A DNA stretch of 64,000 bases from Streptomyces sp. NBC_01465 (GTDB lineage Bacteria; Actinomycetota; Actinomycetes; Streptomycetales; Streptomycetaceae), in the NCBI RefSeq assembly GCF_036227325.1, contig NZ_CP109467.1, positions 1,550,001 through 1,614,000 on the forward strand, given 5' to 3'. This document shows, piece after piece, positions 14,689-23,107 of the stretch. The notes below the pieces were generated by a model. The model did no database searches and was not told the origin of the DNA. It was given only the letters and a program-made list of their open reading frames with translations. Each line of letters begins with the position of its first letter. The stretch's first letter is position 1. The position numbers and the translations under genes are program-made.

Positions 14689-16536
14689 ATGCCTGCCGCC
14701 CGTTCCTCCAGCCTCCCCAGATCTGCCGCGGTCGCGGCCGTGATCGCCGCCGCACTGGGCGCCGGCCTGCTGGCCGGTACGTCCTCCGCCTCGGCCGCCG
14801 AGGTCCGTATCCACGACATCCAGGGCGCGACCCGGATCTCCCCGCTCGCCGGCCAGAAGGTCGAGGGCGTGCCGGGGATCGTGACCGGCATCCGTACCTA
14901 CGGGTCGTCCAAGGGCTTCTGGTTCCAGGACGCGGCGCCGGACGACAACGCCGCGACCAGCGAGGGCATATTCGTCTTCACCAGCTCGAACCCCACGGTC
15001 GCGGTCGGCGACTCCGTCACCGTCTCCGCCACGGTCAGCGAGTACGTCCCCGGCGGCGCGTCCAGCGGCAACCAGTCCCTCACCGAGCTCAGCAAGCCGA
15101 CGGTGACGGTGGTCTCCTCGGGCAACCCCGTCCCGGCGGCGACGGTCCTCAACAGCCGTTCGGTGCCCGGCCGTTACTCCCCGGACGGCGACACCGCCGC
15201 GTCGAACAGCATCAACGGCCTCACCCTGCAGCCGAAGAAGTACGCCCTCGACTTCTACGAGTCGCTGGAGGGTATGAACGTCAAGATCGGCTCCTCCCGG
15301 GTGACGACGGCCACCGACGCCTACTCGGAGCTGTGGGTCACGGTCAAGCCGCACGAGAACGCCACCCACCGGGGCGGCTCGCTCTACGCCTCGTACGACG
15401 ACCAGAACACCGGCCGACTGCAGATCCAGTCGTTGATCCCGACCGCCACCGAGGCCTTCCCGACCGCCAATGTCGGCGATGTCGTGACCAGTGGCGCGCA
15501 GGGCCCGCTCGACTTCAACTCCTTCGGCGGCTACACGCTGCTGGCCAACAACTCGCTGACGGTGAAGGACAACGGGCTGAAGCCCGAGGTCACCCGCAAG
15601 CAGAAGAAGAGCGAGCTGGCGGTCGCCACGTACAACGTGGAGAACCTCGACCCGACCGACCCGCAGTCGAAGTTCGACAACCTCGCGGCGGCCGTCGTCA
15701 ACAATCTCGCCTCGCCGGACATCGTCGCCCTGGAGGAGATCCAGGACAACAACGGCGCGAAGAACGACGGCACGGTCGACTCGTCCGTCACCGTGCAGAA
15801 GTTCATCGACGCGGTCGTCGCCGCGGGCGGCCCCTCCTACGAGGCGCGCACGATCGACCCGGTGGACGGCAAGAGCGGCGGCGAGCCCGGCGGCAACATC
15901 CGCCAGGTGTTCCTCTTCAACCCGGACCGGGTCTCCTTCACCGACATCCCGGGCGGCGACGCCACCACGGCGACGACGGTGGTGGGCGGCAACGGGAAGG
16001 TGAACCTGTCGGCCTCCCCCGGCCGGATCGACCCGGCCAACGCGGCCTGGAACGCCAGCCGGGTGCCGCTGGTGGGCCAGTTCTCCTTCCGCGGCCAGAA
16101 GGTCTTCGTCATCGCCAACCACTTCTCCTCGAAGGGCGGCGACTACGCCCTGACCTCGCAGTACCAGCCGGTGCCGCGCTCCTCCGAGACCCAGCGTCAT
16201 CTGCAGGCGCAGGCCGTGAACGCGTTCACGAAGGAGATCCTGAAGGCCGACAAGCACGCGAGTGTGCTCGCGCTCGGTGACATCAACGACTTCGACTTCT
16301 CCGACACGACGAAGCTGATCGAGGACGGCGGGGCGCTCTACTCGGGCATCAGGTCCCTGCCGAAGAGCGAGCGCTACACCTACGACTACCAGGGCAACTC
16401 GCAGGTCCTGGACCAGATCCTGGTGTCGCCGTCGATCCGCAAGGAGGGCTTCTTCTTCGACAGCGTGCACATCAACTCGGAGTTCGCGGCGCAGAACAGC
16501 GACCACGACCCTCAGGTGATCCACTTCAGGCCGTAG
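14689..16536 (+). CDS. Secreted endonuclease/exonuclease/phosphatase-family nuclease (ExeM/NucH-like)
   Basis: 615 aa. A Sec signal peptide (hydrophobic 11-30, cleavage near SASAA, residue 36) is followed by an OB-like domain (IHDIQGATRISPLAGQKVEGVPGIVTGI ... FWFQDAAPDDN) and a metal-dependent EEP domain with VATYNVENLDPTD, DIVALEEIQDNNG, ANHFSSKGGD, LGDINDFDF and the final QNSDHDPQVIHF. This is the build of extracellular DNases such as ExeM and NucH, which digest environmental DNA for phosphate and nucleosides. CCGGAG precedes the ATG. PHO-box-like repeats upstream suggest phosphate control. Confidence 0.9.
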   Translation: MPAARSSSLPRSAAVAAVIAAALGAGLLAGTSSASAAEVRIHDIQGATRISPLAGQKVEGVPGIVTGIRTYGSSKGFWFQDAAPDDNAATSEGIFVFTSSNPTVAVGDSVTVSATVSEYVPGGASSGNQSLTELSKPTVTVVSSGNPVPAATVLNSRSVPGRYSPDGDTAASNSINGLTLQPKKYALDFYESLEGMNVKIGSSRVTTATDAYSELWVTVKPHENATHRGGSLYASYDDQNTGRLQIQSLIPTATEAFPTANVGDVVTSGAQGPLDFNSFGGYTLLANNSLTVKDNGLKPEVTRKQKKSELAVATYNVENLDPTDPQSKFDNLAAAVVNNLASPDIVALEEIQDNNGAKNDGTVDSSVTVQKFIDAVVAAGGPSYEARTIDPVDGKSGGEPGGNIRQVFLFNPDRVSFTDIPGGDATTATTVVGGNGKVNLSASPGRIDPANAAWNASRVPLVGQFSFRGQKVFVIANHFSSKGGDYALTSQYQPVPRSSETQRHLQAQAVNAFTKEILKADKHASVLALGDINDFDFSDTTKLIEDGGALYSGIRSLPKSERYTYDYQGNSQVLDQILVSPSIRKEGFFFDSVHINSEFAAQNSDHDPQVIHFRP

Positions 16537-16577
16537 TCGCGTCCGCCGGGGCGGAGGTGCGGGGAGGGTGTACGGGG

Positions 16578-17054
16578 CTACAGCGTCAGCAGCTTGCCGG
16601 TGATCTCCCGGTACTGGCGCAGAGCGAGCCTCAGCTCCTCCGTCTCGGCCCCGGCGCCCTGGCCCTGCCAGCTCGCACGGAGCATACGGCGCCGTTCGTC
16701 GAGGGTCTCGGTGAGATGGGTGACGATCTCGTCGAAGGCGCTGTCGGCCTCCGAAACCGCCTGGCGCGGGCTGTCCACGAAGGTGTTGAGGGCCTGCGTC
16801 AGGCGCAGCGTCAGCTTGTCGCGTTCGCTCTGGGTGAGCAGCGGTTCCGAGGCTTTGATGTGGTCGTGTCCGTCGCTGCCGCCGATCTGCTCGCGCACGG
16901 GCGCGGGCGCGACCGCAGGCGCGGGCTGGGCGGGCGGCTGGCCCTGCGCGGGCTGCTGGGCGGAGACGGGGGCCCGCTTCGCTGCGGACTGCTGGGGGGA
17001 GGCCGGGGTCTCCCTCTCCGCGGGCTGCTGGGCGCGTTCGGCGTCGTACATCAT
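16578..17054 (-). CDS. Pro/Gln-rich protein with helical C-terminal module
   Basis: 158 aa. Residues 1-60 are low-complexity (QQPAERETPASPQQSAAKRAP ...), the remainder is helical with ALNTFVDSPRQAVSEADSAF. That block is paralogous to QEQFVESPQKAVAEADALL in the upstream gene, so the two proteins share a module. Start ATG 17054 overlaps the upstream stop as ATGA, indicating coupled translation. No enzyme motif, function unknown. Confidence 0.72.
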   Translation of the reverse strand: MMYDAERAQQPAERETPASPQQSAAKRAPVSAQQPAQGQPPAQPAPAVAPAPVREQIGGSDGHDHIKASEPLLTQSERDKLTLRLTQALNTFVDSPRQAVSEADSAFDEIVTHLTETLDERRRMLRASWQGQGAGAETEELRLALRQYREITGKLLTL

Positions 17055-17632
17055 CGTGTGCCGCTTTCCTTCGCATGGCGCCGGCCCGGGTCGGCCGGCT
17101 CGTCGTTGCCGTCGTCGTCGAAGAGGAGTGCGCCGAACAGGCCCTTGGCCTCGACCATGGCCTCCCGCATCTCCTCGGTGCCGCTCTGGCCGCGTACCGC
17201 CGTGTGCAGCATGCGGTATCCCTCGACCTGATCGGCGTGGTGGACGGAGAGCGCGTCGAGGTGCGTGCCGAACTGTTCGCCGTCCGGGAAGCCGCGCTCC
17301 TTCGCCAGCCGCGCGAGCAGAGCGTCGGCCTCGGCGACCGCCTTCTGCGGGGACTCGACGAACTGCTCCTGGATGTCGGCCCATTGGGCCTGGTACGTCG
17401 CCCGGCTCTCGGCCGAGATCGGCTGCCTCTCGAGGGCGCCGTGCTGCTTCACACGCTCGTGCAGTTCCTCGTCGGCTGCCTTGGTGTCCCCGTCGTGACG
17501 GGTGACCGTACGGTCGTACTCGGGGCCGAAGCGCTGCTTCAGCCCGTGCCCGCCGCCGCGCCTGCTGAGCCCCACGTAGAGCCCGGCGGCGACGATGACG
17601 ACGACCACGGCGATGATGACGATGGCGAACAT
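17051..17632 (-). CDS. Membrane-anchored helical protein of unknown function
   Basis: 193 aa. Residues 1-22 (MFAIVIIAVVVVIVAAGLYVGL) form one N-terminal membrane anchor, followed by a charged, helical cytoplasmic part: RFGPEYDRTVTRHDGDTKAADEELHERVKQH and QEQFVESPQKAVAEADALLARLAKERGFP. This arrangement occurs in a widely conserved actinobacterial family without known role. GGAAGGAAGG precedes the ATG. It shares the FVxSPxxAVxEAD module with its translationally coupled neighbour. Confidence 0.78.
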   Translation of the reverse strand: MFAIVIIAVVVVIVAAGLYVGLSRRGGGHGLKQRFGPEYDRTVTRHDGDTKAADEELHERVKQHGALERQPISAESRATYQAQWADIQEQFVESPQKAVAEADALLARLAKERGFPDGEQFGTHLDALSVHHADQVEGYRMLHTAVRGQSGTEEMREAMVEAKGLFGALLFDDDGNDEPADPGRRHAKESGTR

Positions 17633-17703
17633 GGTGGTGCCTTCCTTCCGGTGCCGGCCGGGCAGCGCCCATGCGACGTGGACACGGCCCGGGGCGGTCG
17701 TGG

Positions 17704-17877
17704 TCAGCGCTTGAAGGCGCGCTTCGCCTTGTCGCCGGACTGCTTCAGGCCGCCGGCCACCCGGTCGTTCCTGCCCTGCCGCTGCAGACTCCGGTTACGG
17801 GTCCTGCGGCCGAGGCGTTCGGTGATCCGGCCCTGGAGTTCCTGGGCCTTGTGCTTCATGGTGCTTCCAACGCTCAT
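17704..17877 (-). CDS. CsbD-like stress protein
   Basis: 57 aa, MSVGSTMKHKAQELQGRITE..., ending GLKQSGDKAKRAFKR. The pattern of KAQELQGRITERLGRRTRNRSLQRQGRNDRV matches the helical CsbD family, small general-stress proteins induced by sigma-B-type regulators in other bacteria; here more basic than usual. GAGGA precedes the ATG. Lies among other small stress or envelope genes. Confidence 0.75.
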   Translation of the reverse strand: MSVGSTMKHKAQELQGRITERLGRRTRNRSLQRQGRNDRVAGGLKQSGDKAKRAFKR

Positions 17878-17916
17878 GGCTGTCCTCTGTGAGGGTTGCG
17901 GTGGGGGTCTGCCGGT

Positions 17917-18033
17917 TCACCGGCGACTGCGGGAGGACCTGCGTCCTCCGCGGCTGCGTCCGCGGCTCCGGCCGCGTCCGACCACGCCGAGCACCACCAG
18001 GATCAGCACAATGAGAAGAATCCAGAACAGCAT
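17917..18033 (-). CDS. Small single-span membrane protein
   Basis: 38 aa: MLFWILLIVLILVVLGVVGR is one membrane helix, followed by an Arg/Ser/Gly-rich tail (SRGRSRGGRRSSRSRR) that would bind membrane phospholipid or nucleic acid. GGAGG precedes the ATG at 18033. Too short for family assignment. Confidence 0.65.
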   Translation of the reverse strand: MLFWILLIVLILVVLGVVGRGRSRGRSRGGRRSSRSRR

Positions 18034-18152
18034 GGCCGGGCCTCCGGTTCGCGGGAATCGTTCCTGGTGTCCGCGAGGTCCTGGCGAATCGGTAAGGAGG
18101 AATGCTTCGCCCTTGCGTACCGGACGGCATGGTCCTACGCCGTAATCCGCAG

Positions 18153-18353
18153 TCAACGCCCGACTGTCTGGTCTGTCAACAGCGTTGTGTTGCTGGGGAG
18201 TTCAGGAGGCGGAGCCGGGTCGGCCGGGGCAAATGGAGCCTCGGTGAGGGCTTCGGCGGGATCGGGCCGCGGCAGAATGCGGTCCTCCCACCAGGAGAGC
18301 CCCATCACCGTGCCGAGCAGGACGAAGGGAACGAGTGCGACCAGCGCGTACAT
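18153..18353 (-). CDS. Small membrane protein with Pro-rich tail
   Basis: 66 aa from ATG 18353: one membrane helix (LVALVPFVLLGTVMGLSWW) then an acidic, proline-rich tail (PDPAEALTEAPFAPADPAPP). No recognised family. No strong ribosome binding site. Member of the 16.5-18.4 kb run of small minus-strand genes. Confidence 0.55.
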   Translation of the reverse strand: MYALVALVPFVLLGTVMGLSWWEDRILPRPDPAEALTEAPFAPADPAPPPELPSNTTLLTDQTVGR

Positions 18354-18639
18354 GTGTACCGCCTGCAATGGTGGGCTGCGTGCGACGCGGCGGGCGGCTG
18401 GGCCGGCCCGCGGGATGCGCCCCCGAAGGGCGCGAGCGGTGTTCGTCGCTGCCGGGGGCCGGGGCCGCATCCGCACGCTAGCCCTCCGGCCGCACCCTGG
18501 ACAGGTGGCAACCGGCCGTCTGCGCACGGGAGTACCCGGTGACGTCGTACGGGGTCGCCAACCTCTGGGCAGGACTACGCTGTTCGGTGCGGCCCGAGCC
18601 CCCGGCAGCAGTGACCCGCAAGCGTCCCGGAGGCCGTAC
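18354..18639. other. Intergenic region between divergent small genes
   Basis: Nothing coding is supported here. It must hold the promoters for the small membrane protein (minus) and for the leader peptide/PRC-barrel unit (plus); TACGCT near 18580 is a weak -10 candidate for the latter. Confidence 0.4.
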
Positions 18640-18690
18640 ATGGATCGCACCACGACCGTCCACCACCAACACCCGTACCGGCGGCCGTGA
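18640..18690 (+). CDS. Putative 16-aa leader peptide
   Basis: ATG 18640 is preceded by GGAGG six bases upstream and encodes MDRTTTVHHQHPYRRP, then TGA. The stop overlaps the next start as TGATG (18688-18692). The following PRC-barrel gene has no ribosome binding site of its own, so this short reading frame probably drives its translation by coupling. The three His and two Pro could allow an attenuation-type response, which is speculation. Confidence 0.5.
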   Translation: MDRTTTVHHQHPYRRP

Positions 18691-19043
18691 TGCGCGCCGC
18701 CGACCCCCGCGAGTGGCGGGGCCGCGACGTCGTCGACGAGGCGGGGCACCGGATCGGGATGCTCGAAGCAATCTACGTGGACATCGCGACCGACGAACCC
18801 GCCATGGCGACGGTACGGACAGGCCTGCCCACCCGCCACCGGCTCCGCTTCGTCCCGCTCCAGGACGCGACACTCGGCCCGGACTACCTCAAGGTCGCGT
18901 ACGCCAAGGCGCTCGTACAGTCCGCCCCTTCGATCGGGACGGACGACATCCTGCCCGCGGAGGACGAGGAGGCCGTCTTCCAGCACTACGGGCTGCCCTA
19001 CGAGACGGGCAAGGACGCGGTGCGCCGCCTCGCCCGCCGCTGA
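18690..19043 (+). CDS. PRC-barrel domain protein
   Basis: 117 aa. Residues 8-75 (EWRGRDVVDEAGHRIGMLEAIYVDIATDEPAMATVRT ... FVPLQDATLGPDYLKVAYAKALV) form the PRC-barrel beta fold, found in photosynthetic reaction centre H subunits and RimM and common in Streptomyces as small stress-associated proteins. The C-terminus is charged. ATG 18690 overlaps the stop of a 16-codon frame (TGATG) and lacks its own Shine-Dalgarno. Role unknown. Confidence 0.82.
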   Translation: MRAADPREWRGRDVVDEAGHRIGMLEAIYVDIATDEPAMATVRTGLPTRHRLRFVPLQDATLGPDYLKVAYAKALVQSAPSIGTDDILPAEDEEAVFQHYGLPYETGKDAVRRLARR

Positions 19044-19074
19044 ACCCGCAGCTGAACACTCCCCGCACGGACCC

Positions 19075-19674
19075 CTATTCGGGCCGCTGCGTCTGGTCGT
19101 TGTGCGCGAGCCCGTCCGGATGCTCGGCAGTCCGCTCGCCGAGGGGAAGCACCAGCACCCTGAGGCCGTCCGGGCCCGCGGGCCGGTCGAGCCGCCCCAC
19201 CTCCTGCCACCCCCAGGACCGCAGCGCGGCCGCGGCATTGCGCTCGGACCGCTCCACCAGCGCCGCACCGAGCGAAGCCTCGTGCTCGGCGAGCAGCTGC
19301 TCCTGAAGCCGGCGGGCGAGTCCGCGGGGGTGTTCGTGCGGGTGGACGAGCGTCTCGGTGATCGCGAAGACATGGCCGGAGGCGGTGAGTTGCTCGATGT
19401 TCTGCGGCAGCGGGCCGTCGAACCCCTCCCACCAGGAGCCGTCGCGCGGCACGGGGAATCCGAAGACGCACCCCGACACGGTCTCCGCCTCGGCGACCAG
19501 CATGTCGAAGCCCGGCTGCCGTACGTCGTCCGCCAGACGGCCCAGGAAGGCCTGCCTGCTGTGGTATTCCTCGCCGGCGACGGCCTGGGTGGATTCCACG
19601 TACAGATCGGCGAGGTCCTCCCGCATCCCCTCGGCCTGCCAGCGGTTGAGCCGGCGCAGTCGCACAGCGTCCAT
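19075..19674 (-). CDS. GNAT-family acetyltransferase
   Basis: 199 aa. The acetyl-CoA region is visible as FAITETLVHPHEHPRGLARRLQEQLL and the C-terminal AAALRSWGWQEVGRL. Substrate unknown. ATG 19674 is preceded by GGGAG lying in the end of the upstream GAF-ANTAR gene; gap 5 bp, so the gene is the last of a STAS / GAF-ANTAR / GAF-ANTAR / GNAT operon. Confidence 0.82.
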   Translation of the reverse strand: MDAVRLRRLNRWQAEGMREDLADLYVESTQAVAGEEYHSRQAFLGRLADDVRQPGFDMLVAEAETVSGCVFGFPVPRDGSWWEGFDGPLPQNIEQLTASGHVFAITETLVHPHEHPRGLARRLQEQLLAEHEASLGAALVERSERNAAAALRSWGWQEVGRLDRPAGPDGLRVLVLPLGERTAEHPDGLAHNDQTQRPE

Positions 19675-19679
19675 GGCGG

Positions 19680-20396
19680 TCAGGCTCCCAGTCCGTCGAA
19701 GGATTCACTGCCGTCGATGAAGGCGCGGGCGACATCGGAGAGACGGCGGTTGTGCGAACGGGCGTATCCGCGCAGTGCACTGAAGGCCTGCTCCATGTCG
19801 ACACCCCGCCGCTCCGCGTACTTCCCCTTCGCCTGCTCGATCAGCACCCGGCTGTTCAGGGCGGTCTGCAACTGCTCGTTGAGCACGGTGCTGCGCCGGC
19901 TGGAGCGCTGCTGGAGCAGGCTGATGGTGGCGACGTCGGCCAGGGCCTGCGCGACGGGCGTGCCCGCGGGGTCGAAGGGCCCTGCGTCGATCCGGAAGAG
20001 GTTCAGCGCGCCGACCACCTCGTCGCGCAGCCGCATCGGCAGCGCCTGCACCGAGCGGAAACCGCGGTGGTGGGTCTGGGCGACGAAGCGCGGCCAGCGC
20101 GCGGCCTCCGTCAGCAGATCGGGGACGGTCACCGGCGCACCGGTGCGGAAGCACTCCAGGCAGGGGCCTTCGTCGTTCTGGAGCTGGAAGAGCTCCAGGA
20201 GGCGCACCTGCTCGCTGGAGGCGGCCATCACGCGCAGCTCGCCGTCGCGGTCGGCGAGGAGCACTCCGGCGGCGTTCACGTCGAGCATTCCGACGCAGCG
20301 GTCGGTGAGCAGGCGCAGGAAGTCGATCAGGTCGAAGTCGGCGACGAGATTGTCCGCGAGCTCCACGAATGTCTTGGCCAGCAGCTGTTGATTCAT
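19680..20396 (-). CDS. GAF-ANTAR transcription antitermination regulator
   Basis: 238 aa. Residues 10-160 are a GAF sensor domain (FLRLLTDRCVGMLDVNAAGVLLADRDGEL ... DEGPCLECFRTGAPVTV), residues about 175-232 an ANTAR RNA-binding domain (LQTALNSRVLIEQAKGKYAERRGVDMEQAFSALRGYARSHNRRLSDVARAFI). ANTAR proteins bind paired RNA hairpins near terminators and allow readthrough. GAGGG precedes the ATG. Second of two adjacent GAF-ANTAR genes, 24 bp after the first. Confidence 0.9.
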   Translation of the reverse strand: MNQQLLAKTFVELADNLVADFDLIDFLRLLTDRCVGMLDVNAAGVLLADRDGELRVMAASSEQVRLLELFQLQNDEGPCLECFRTGAPVTVPDLLTEAARWPRFVAQTHHRGFRSVQALPMRLRDEVVGALNLFRIDAGPFDPAGTPVAQALADVATISLLQQRSSRRSTVLNEQLQTALNSRVLIEQAKGKYAERRGVDMEQAFSALRGYARSHNRRLSDVARAFIDGSESFDGLGA

Positions 20397-20420
20397 CGGC
20401 TCACCCTCTGTCCTTCGAGA

Positions 20421-21116
20421 CTAGTCCGGGTCCTGATCGGGAGGAAGACGCAGCCGGTGTGCCACGACGTCGGCGGCCACCTCGGCGAGGCGCCGCCCTT
20501 CGGCGTACGTATGGGCACGCAGCCGTACGAACGCTTCCTCGGCCCCCACTCCGAGCTGTTCGGTGAGCATTCCGGTGGCCTGGTCGATCTCGGCCCGGTA
20601 GCCGCCGAGTTCGGCCTGGCCCCCGTCGAGAAGGACGAGGGTGGCGGTGTCGGCGAAGGCCATGGCGTCGGCCAGTTCGTCGGCGCCCAGTTCCACAGGC
20701 GCGGCGGCGTACAGATCGAGGACGCCCGGGCTGATCGCCCCGATCTGCAGCGGTATCGCGAAGACCGCGCCCGCCCCGGCCTCGGCGGCGGCCGCGGCGA
20801 ACACCGGCCAGCGGTCCCGCACTTCACCGCCCCGGATATCGGGTGCGAGAACCGCCTCCCCGAGGGCGAAGGCGTCCACGCAGGGACCCTCGCCCAGAGC
20901 CAGCTGCAGCTCCTCCAGCTGTTCGCTGACGTCGTCCGTGCTGCACACCGGGCTGCTCTCACGGGTACGCGACATCGCCGAGACCCCCGCCCCGCGCACC
21001 GGCAGCGCCGCGACCGCCGCCGTACACACGTCGACCACGCCGATCCTGGCCCCGCGCCGCGCGGCCTGCTCCGCGACCAGCACCAGGATCCGGGCCGACC
21101 GCCGCCCGCCGGACAT
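20421..21116 (-). CDS. GAF-ANTAR regulator (second copy)
   Basis: 231 aa. A GAF domain (LQLALGEGPCVDAFALGEAVLAPDI ... GAVFAIPLQIGAISPGVLDLY) and a C-terminal ANTAR domain (AEIDQATGMLTEQLGVGAEEAFVRLRAHTYAEGRRLAEVAADVVAHRL). It shares GEGPCxDxF with its neighbour's DEGPCLECF, a duplication within the operon. ATG 21116 overlaps the STAS stop as TGATG, so translation is coupled. Confidence 0.88.
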   Translation of the reverse strand: MSGGRRSARILVLVAEQAARRGARIGVVDVCTAAVAALPVRGAGVSAMSRTRESSPVCSTDDVSEQLEELQLALGEGPCVDAFALGEAVLAPDIRGGEVRDRWPVFAAAAAEAGAGAVFAIPLQIGAISPGVLDLYAAAPVELGADELADAMAFADTATLVLLDGGQAELGGYRAEIDQATGMLTEQLGVGAEEAFVRLRAHTYAEGRRLAEVAADVVAHRLRLPPDQDPD

Positions 21117-21466
21117 CAGCCGGTGGCGGCAAGCGTCACCGGGACGGCTGCGGCTCCGGAGACCAGGAAGTCGCATTCGGTCAGTGCGAGCAGCCGCTCC
21201 AGAATCGGCGGCGGCCAGTGCAGTTGAAGGGTCGCCCCGGTGTTCTCGGCTTCCTGCCACGCCTGGAGGAAGACATTGAGTCCGCTGCAGTCGCAGAAGA
21301 CCAGCGGGGTGAGGTCGACGTCGACGGTCAGGATGCCGTCCCGCAGACACCGCTGCAGCGACTCCCGGACCAGGTCCGCCGTTTCCAGATCGAGCTCGCC
21401 GGACAGGGTGACCAGCGCCTGCGTCTTCCGGTCGTGCCGATAGACATTGAGCTGTGGCAGGGACAT
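21116..21466 (-). CDS. STAS-domain anti-sigma factor antagonist
   Basis: 116 aa single STAS domain: LVTLSGELDLETADLVRESLQRCL ... VDLTPLVFCDCSGLNVFLQAW, with the phosphorylatable serine in DCSGLNVF as in SpoIIAA/RsbV. Such proteins release sigma factors from anti-sigma kinases or act in stressosome-like pathways. ATG 21466 (MSLPQLN) has GAGG at six bases; ATG 21481 is an alternative. First gene of the signalling operon with the two GAF-ANTAR genes. Its partner kinase is not in this window. Confidence 0.88.
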   Translation of the reverse strand: MSLPQLNVYRHDRKTQALVTLSGELDLETADLVRESLQRCLRDGILTVDVDLTPLVFCDCSGLNVFLQAWQEAENTGATLQLHWPPPILERLLALTECDFLVSGAAAVPVTLAATG

Positions 21467-21649
21467 GACGCCTCGGTTCATAAGACCCGCCGGACAGCAC
21501 CACTCGGGTGCCGCCAGTCCGGGCGTACGAGTCGCCGGGGTCTGGGACGTCCTCACCGCAGCATAGCCCGGTCCGGGGGCGCGGCTCTCACAGGTTGAAC
21601 GGCTAATCTGCGCCACCGACGGGACCGGACTGACCCGAAGTGAGGCGTT

Positions 21650-23095
21650 TTGACAGGCAACGGCATCAGCCGCCGTGCCCTGGGCGGGGCCGTGGGCGCC
21701 GCGGGGCTCGGTCTCGGCGTGGCGGCGGTGGCCGCGTACGGCGGCGAGAAGAAGCCGGCCCCGGCGAACGAGAAGCCCTTCTCCGCCAAGCCCGCGGCCG
21801 TCACGGACCGCCCCAACATCCTGATGATCCTCGCGGACGACCTGGGGTGGGCGGATCTCTCCTCGTACGGCGCCCCGCACATCTCCACGCCGAACATCGA
21901 CAGGCTCGCCCGCGAAGGGGTCCGTTTCACGGACAACTACGCGGCCTCCTCCAGCTGTTCGCCGACCCGCTTCGGGCTCTACACGGGCCAGTTCCCCGGC
22001 CGTACGCCGGGCGGTCTCGCCGAGCCGATCGGCCGTCGCGGCACGGTGGGCCTGGAGCCGGGCAGGCCCACGCTGGCCACACAGCTGAAGGCGGCCGGAT
22101 ACCGCACGGCGATGTTCGGCAAGTGGCACTGCGGCTATCTGCCCGACTACAGCCCCACCCGCTCGGGCTGGGAGACCTTCTTCGGGAACATGGGCGGTGC
22201 GCTCGACTACTTCTCCAAGCGCGGCCTGGACGGCAAGCACGATCTGTACGAGGGCGAGACCCCGTACAAGGACCTGCGGTACTACACGACCGTCCTGACC
22301 GAGCGCGCGGTCGACTGGATCGGCGCCCGCAAGGACGAGAGCCGCCCCTGGCTGCTGAACCTCAACTACACGACCCCGCACTGGCCTTGGGAGACGGAGG
22401 ACGACGCGGCGCTGAGCGCGCGGCTCGACGCCGAGTTCGATGCGGGGAGGAACGAGGTGCTCACCACGCGCGACACGGGCTCGGTCGAGACGTACGCGAA
22501 GATGGTCGAGTCCCTGGACCGGGCGGTCGGCAAGGTCCTAGCGGCGCTGCGCGCGAGCGGCGCCGAGCGCAACACCCTCGTGCTGTTCACCAGCGACAAC
22601 GGCGGTGAGGCGTACAGCTACCGGTGGCCGCTGAACGGCGGCAAGCACCAGCTCCAGGAGGGCGGGCTGCGGGTGCCGGCCGTGCTGCGCTGGCCGGAGC
22701 GGGTCGACAGCGGGCAGGTCAGCCACGAACCGGTGGTGACCATGGACTGGACGGCCACGTTCATCGATGTCGCCGGGGCGCGCGAGCCTGCCTCGCATCC
22801 GCTGGACGGCGACAGTCTGGCGGGCTGGCTCCTGCGCGGCGAGAAGCTGGGCGACCGCCCGCTGTTCTGGCGCACGGAGCACGAGCGCGCCCTGCGCGAG
22901 GGACGCTGGAAGTACTACCGGGGTCCAGGCGGCCGCGACAAGCTCTTCGACCTGACGTCGGACGTACGCGAGATCGCGGACAAGGCGGCGGACGAACCGG
23001 ACCGGGTCACGGCGATGCGGCGCAGCTGGGAGAAGACGGCGGCGACGCTCCTGCCGTACACCCCGGGTGCGGTGCACGGCGTTCCGCGCCTCTGA
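21650..23095 (+). CDS. Tat-exported arylsulfatase-family enzyme
   Basis: 481 aa. Twin-arginine signal (NGISRRALGGAVGAAGLGLG), then the sulfatase domain: NILMILADDLGWADLSSYGAP metal site, and SSCSPTRFGLYTG with Cys103 in the C-x-P-x-R motif converted to formylglycine; GKWHCG and FTSDNGG follow. It should hydrolyse sulfate esters outside the cell. TTG 21650 has GAGG five bases upstream and begins MTGNGISRR, fitting a Tat signal. The maturation enzyme is not nearby. Substrate unknown. Confidence 0.9.
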   Translation: MTGNGISRRALGGAVGAAGLGLGVAAVAAYGGEKKPAPANEKPFSAKPAAVTDRPNILMILADDLGWADLSSYGAPHISTPNIDRLAREGVRFTDNYAASSSCSPTRFGLYTGQFPGRTPGGLAEPIGRRGTVGLEPGRPTLATQLKAAGYRTAMFGKWHCGYLPDYSPTRSGWETFFGNMGGALDYFSKRGLDGKHDLYEGETPYKDLRYYTTVLTERAVDWIGARKDESRPWLLNLNYTTPHWPWETEDDAALSARLDAEFDAGRNEVLTTRDTGSVETYAKMVESLDRAVGKVLAALRASGAERNTLVLFTSDNGGEAYSYRWPLNGGKHQLQEGGLRVPAVLRWPERVDSGQVSHEPVVTMDWTATFIDVAGAREPASHPLDGDSLAGWLLRGEKLGDRPLFWRTEHERALREGRWKYYRGPGGRDKLFDLTSDVREIADKAADEPDRVTAMRRSWEKTAATLLPYTPGAVHGVPRL

Positions 23096-23107
23096 CAGAC
23101 TCCCGCC

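Noticed and set aside
16578..17672. 364-codon frame covering two small genes
   Set aside because: Its first half is Arg/His/Gly-rich shadow of the 193-aa gene; only the last 158 codons are real.
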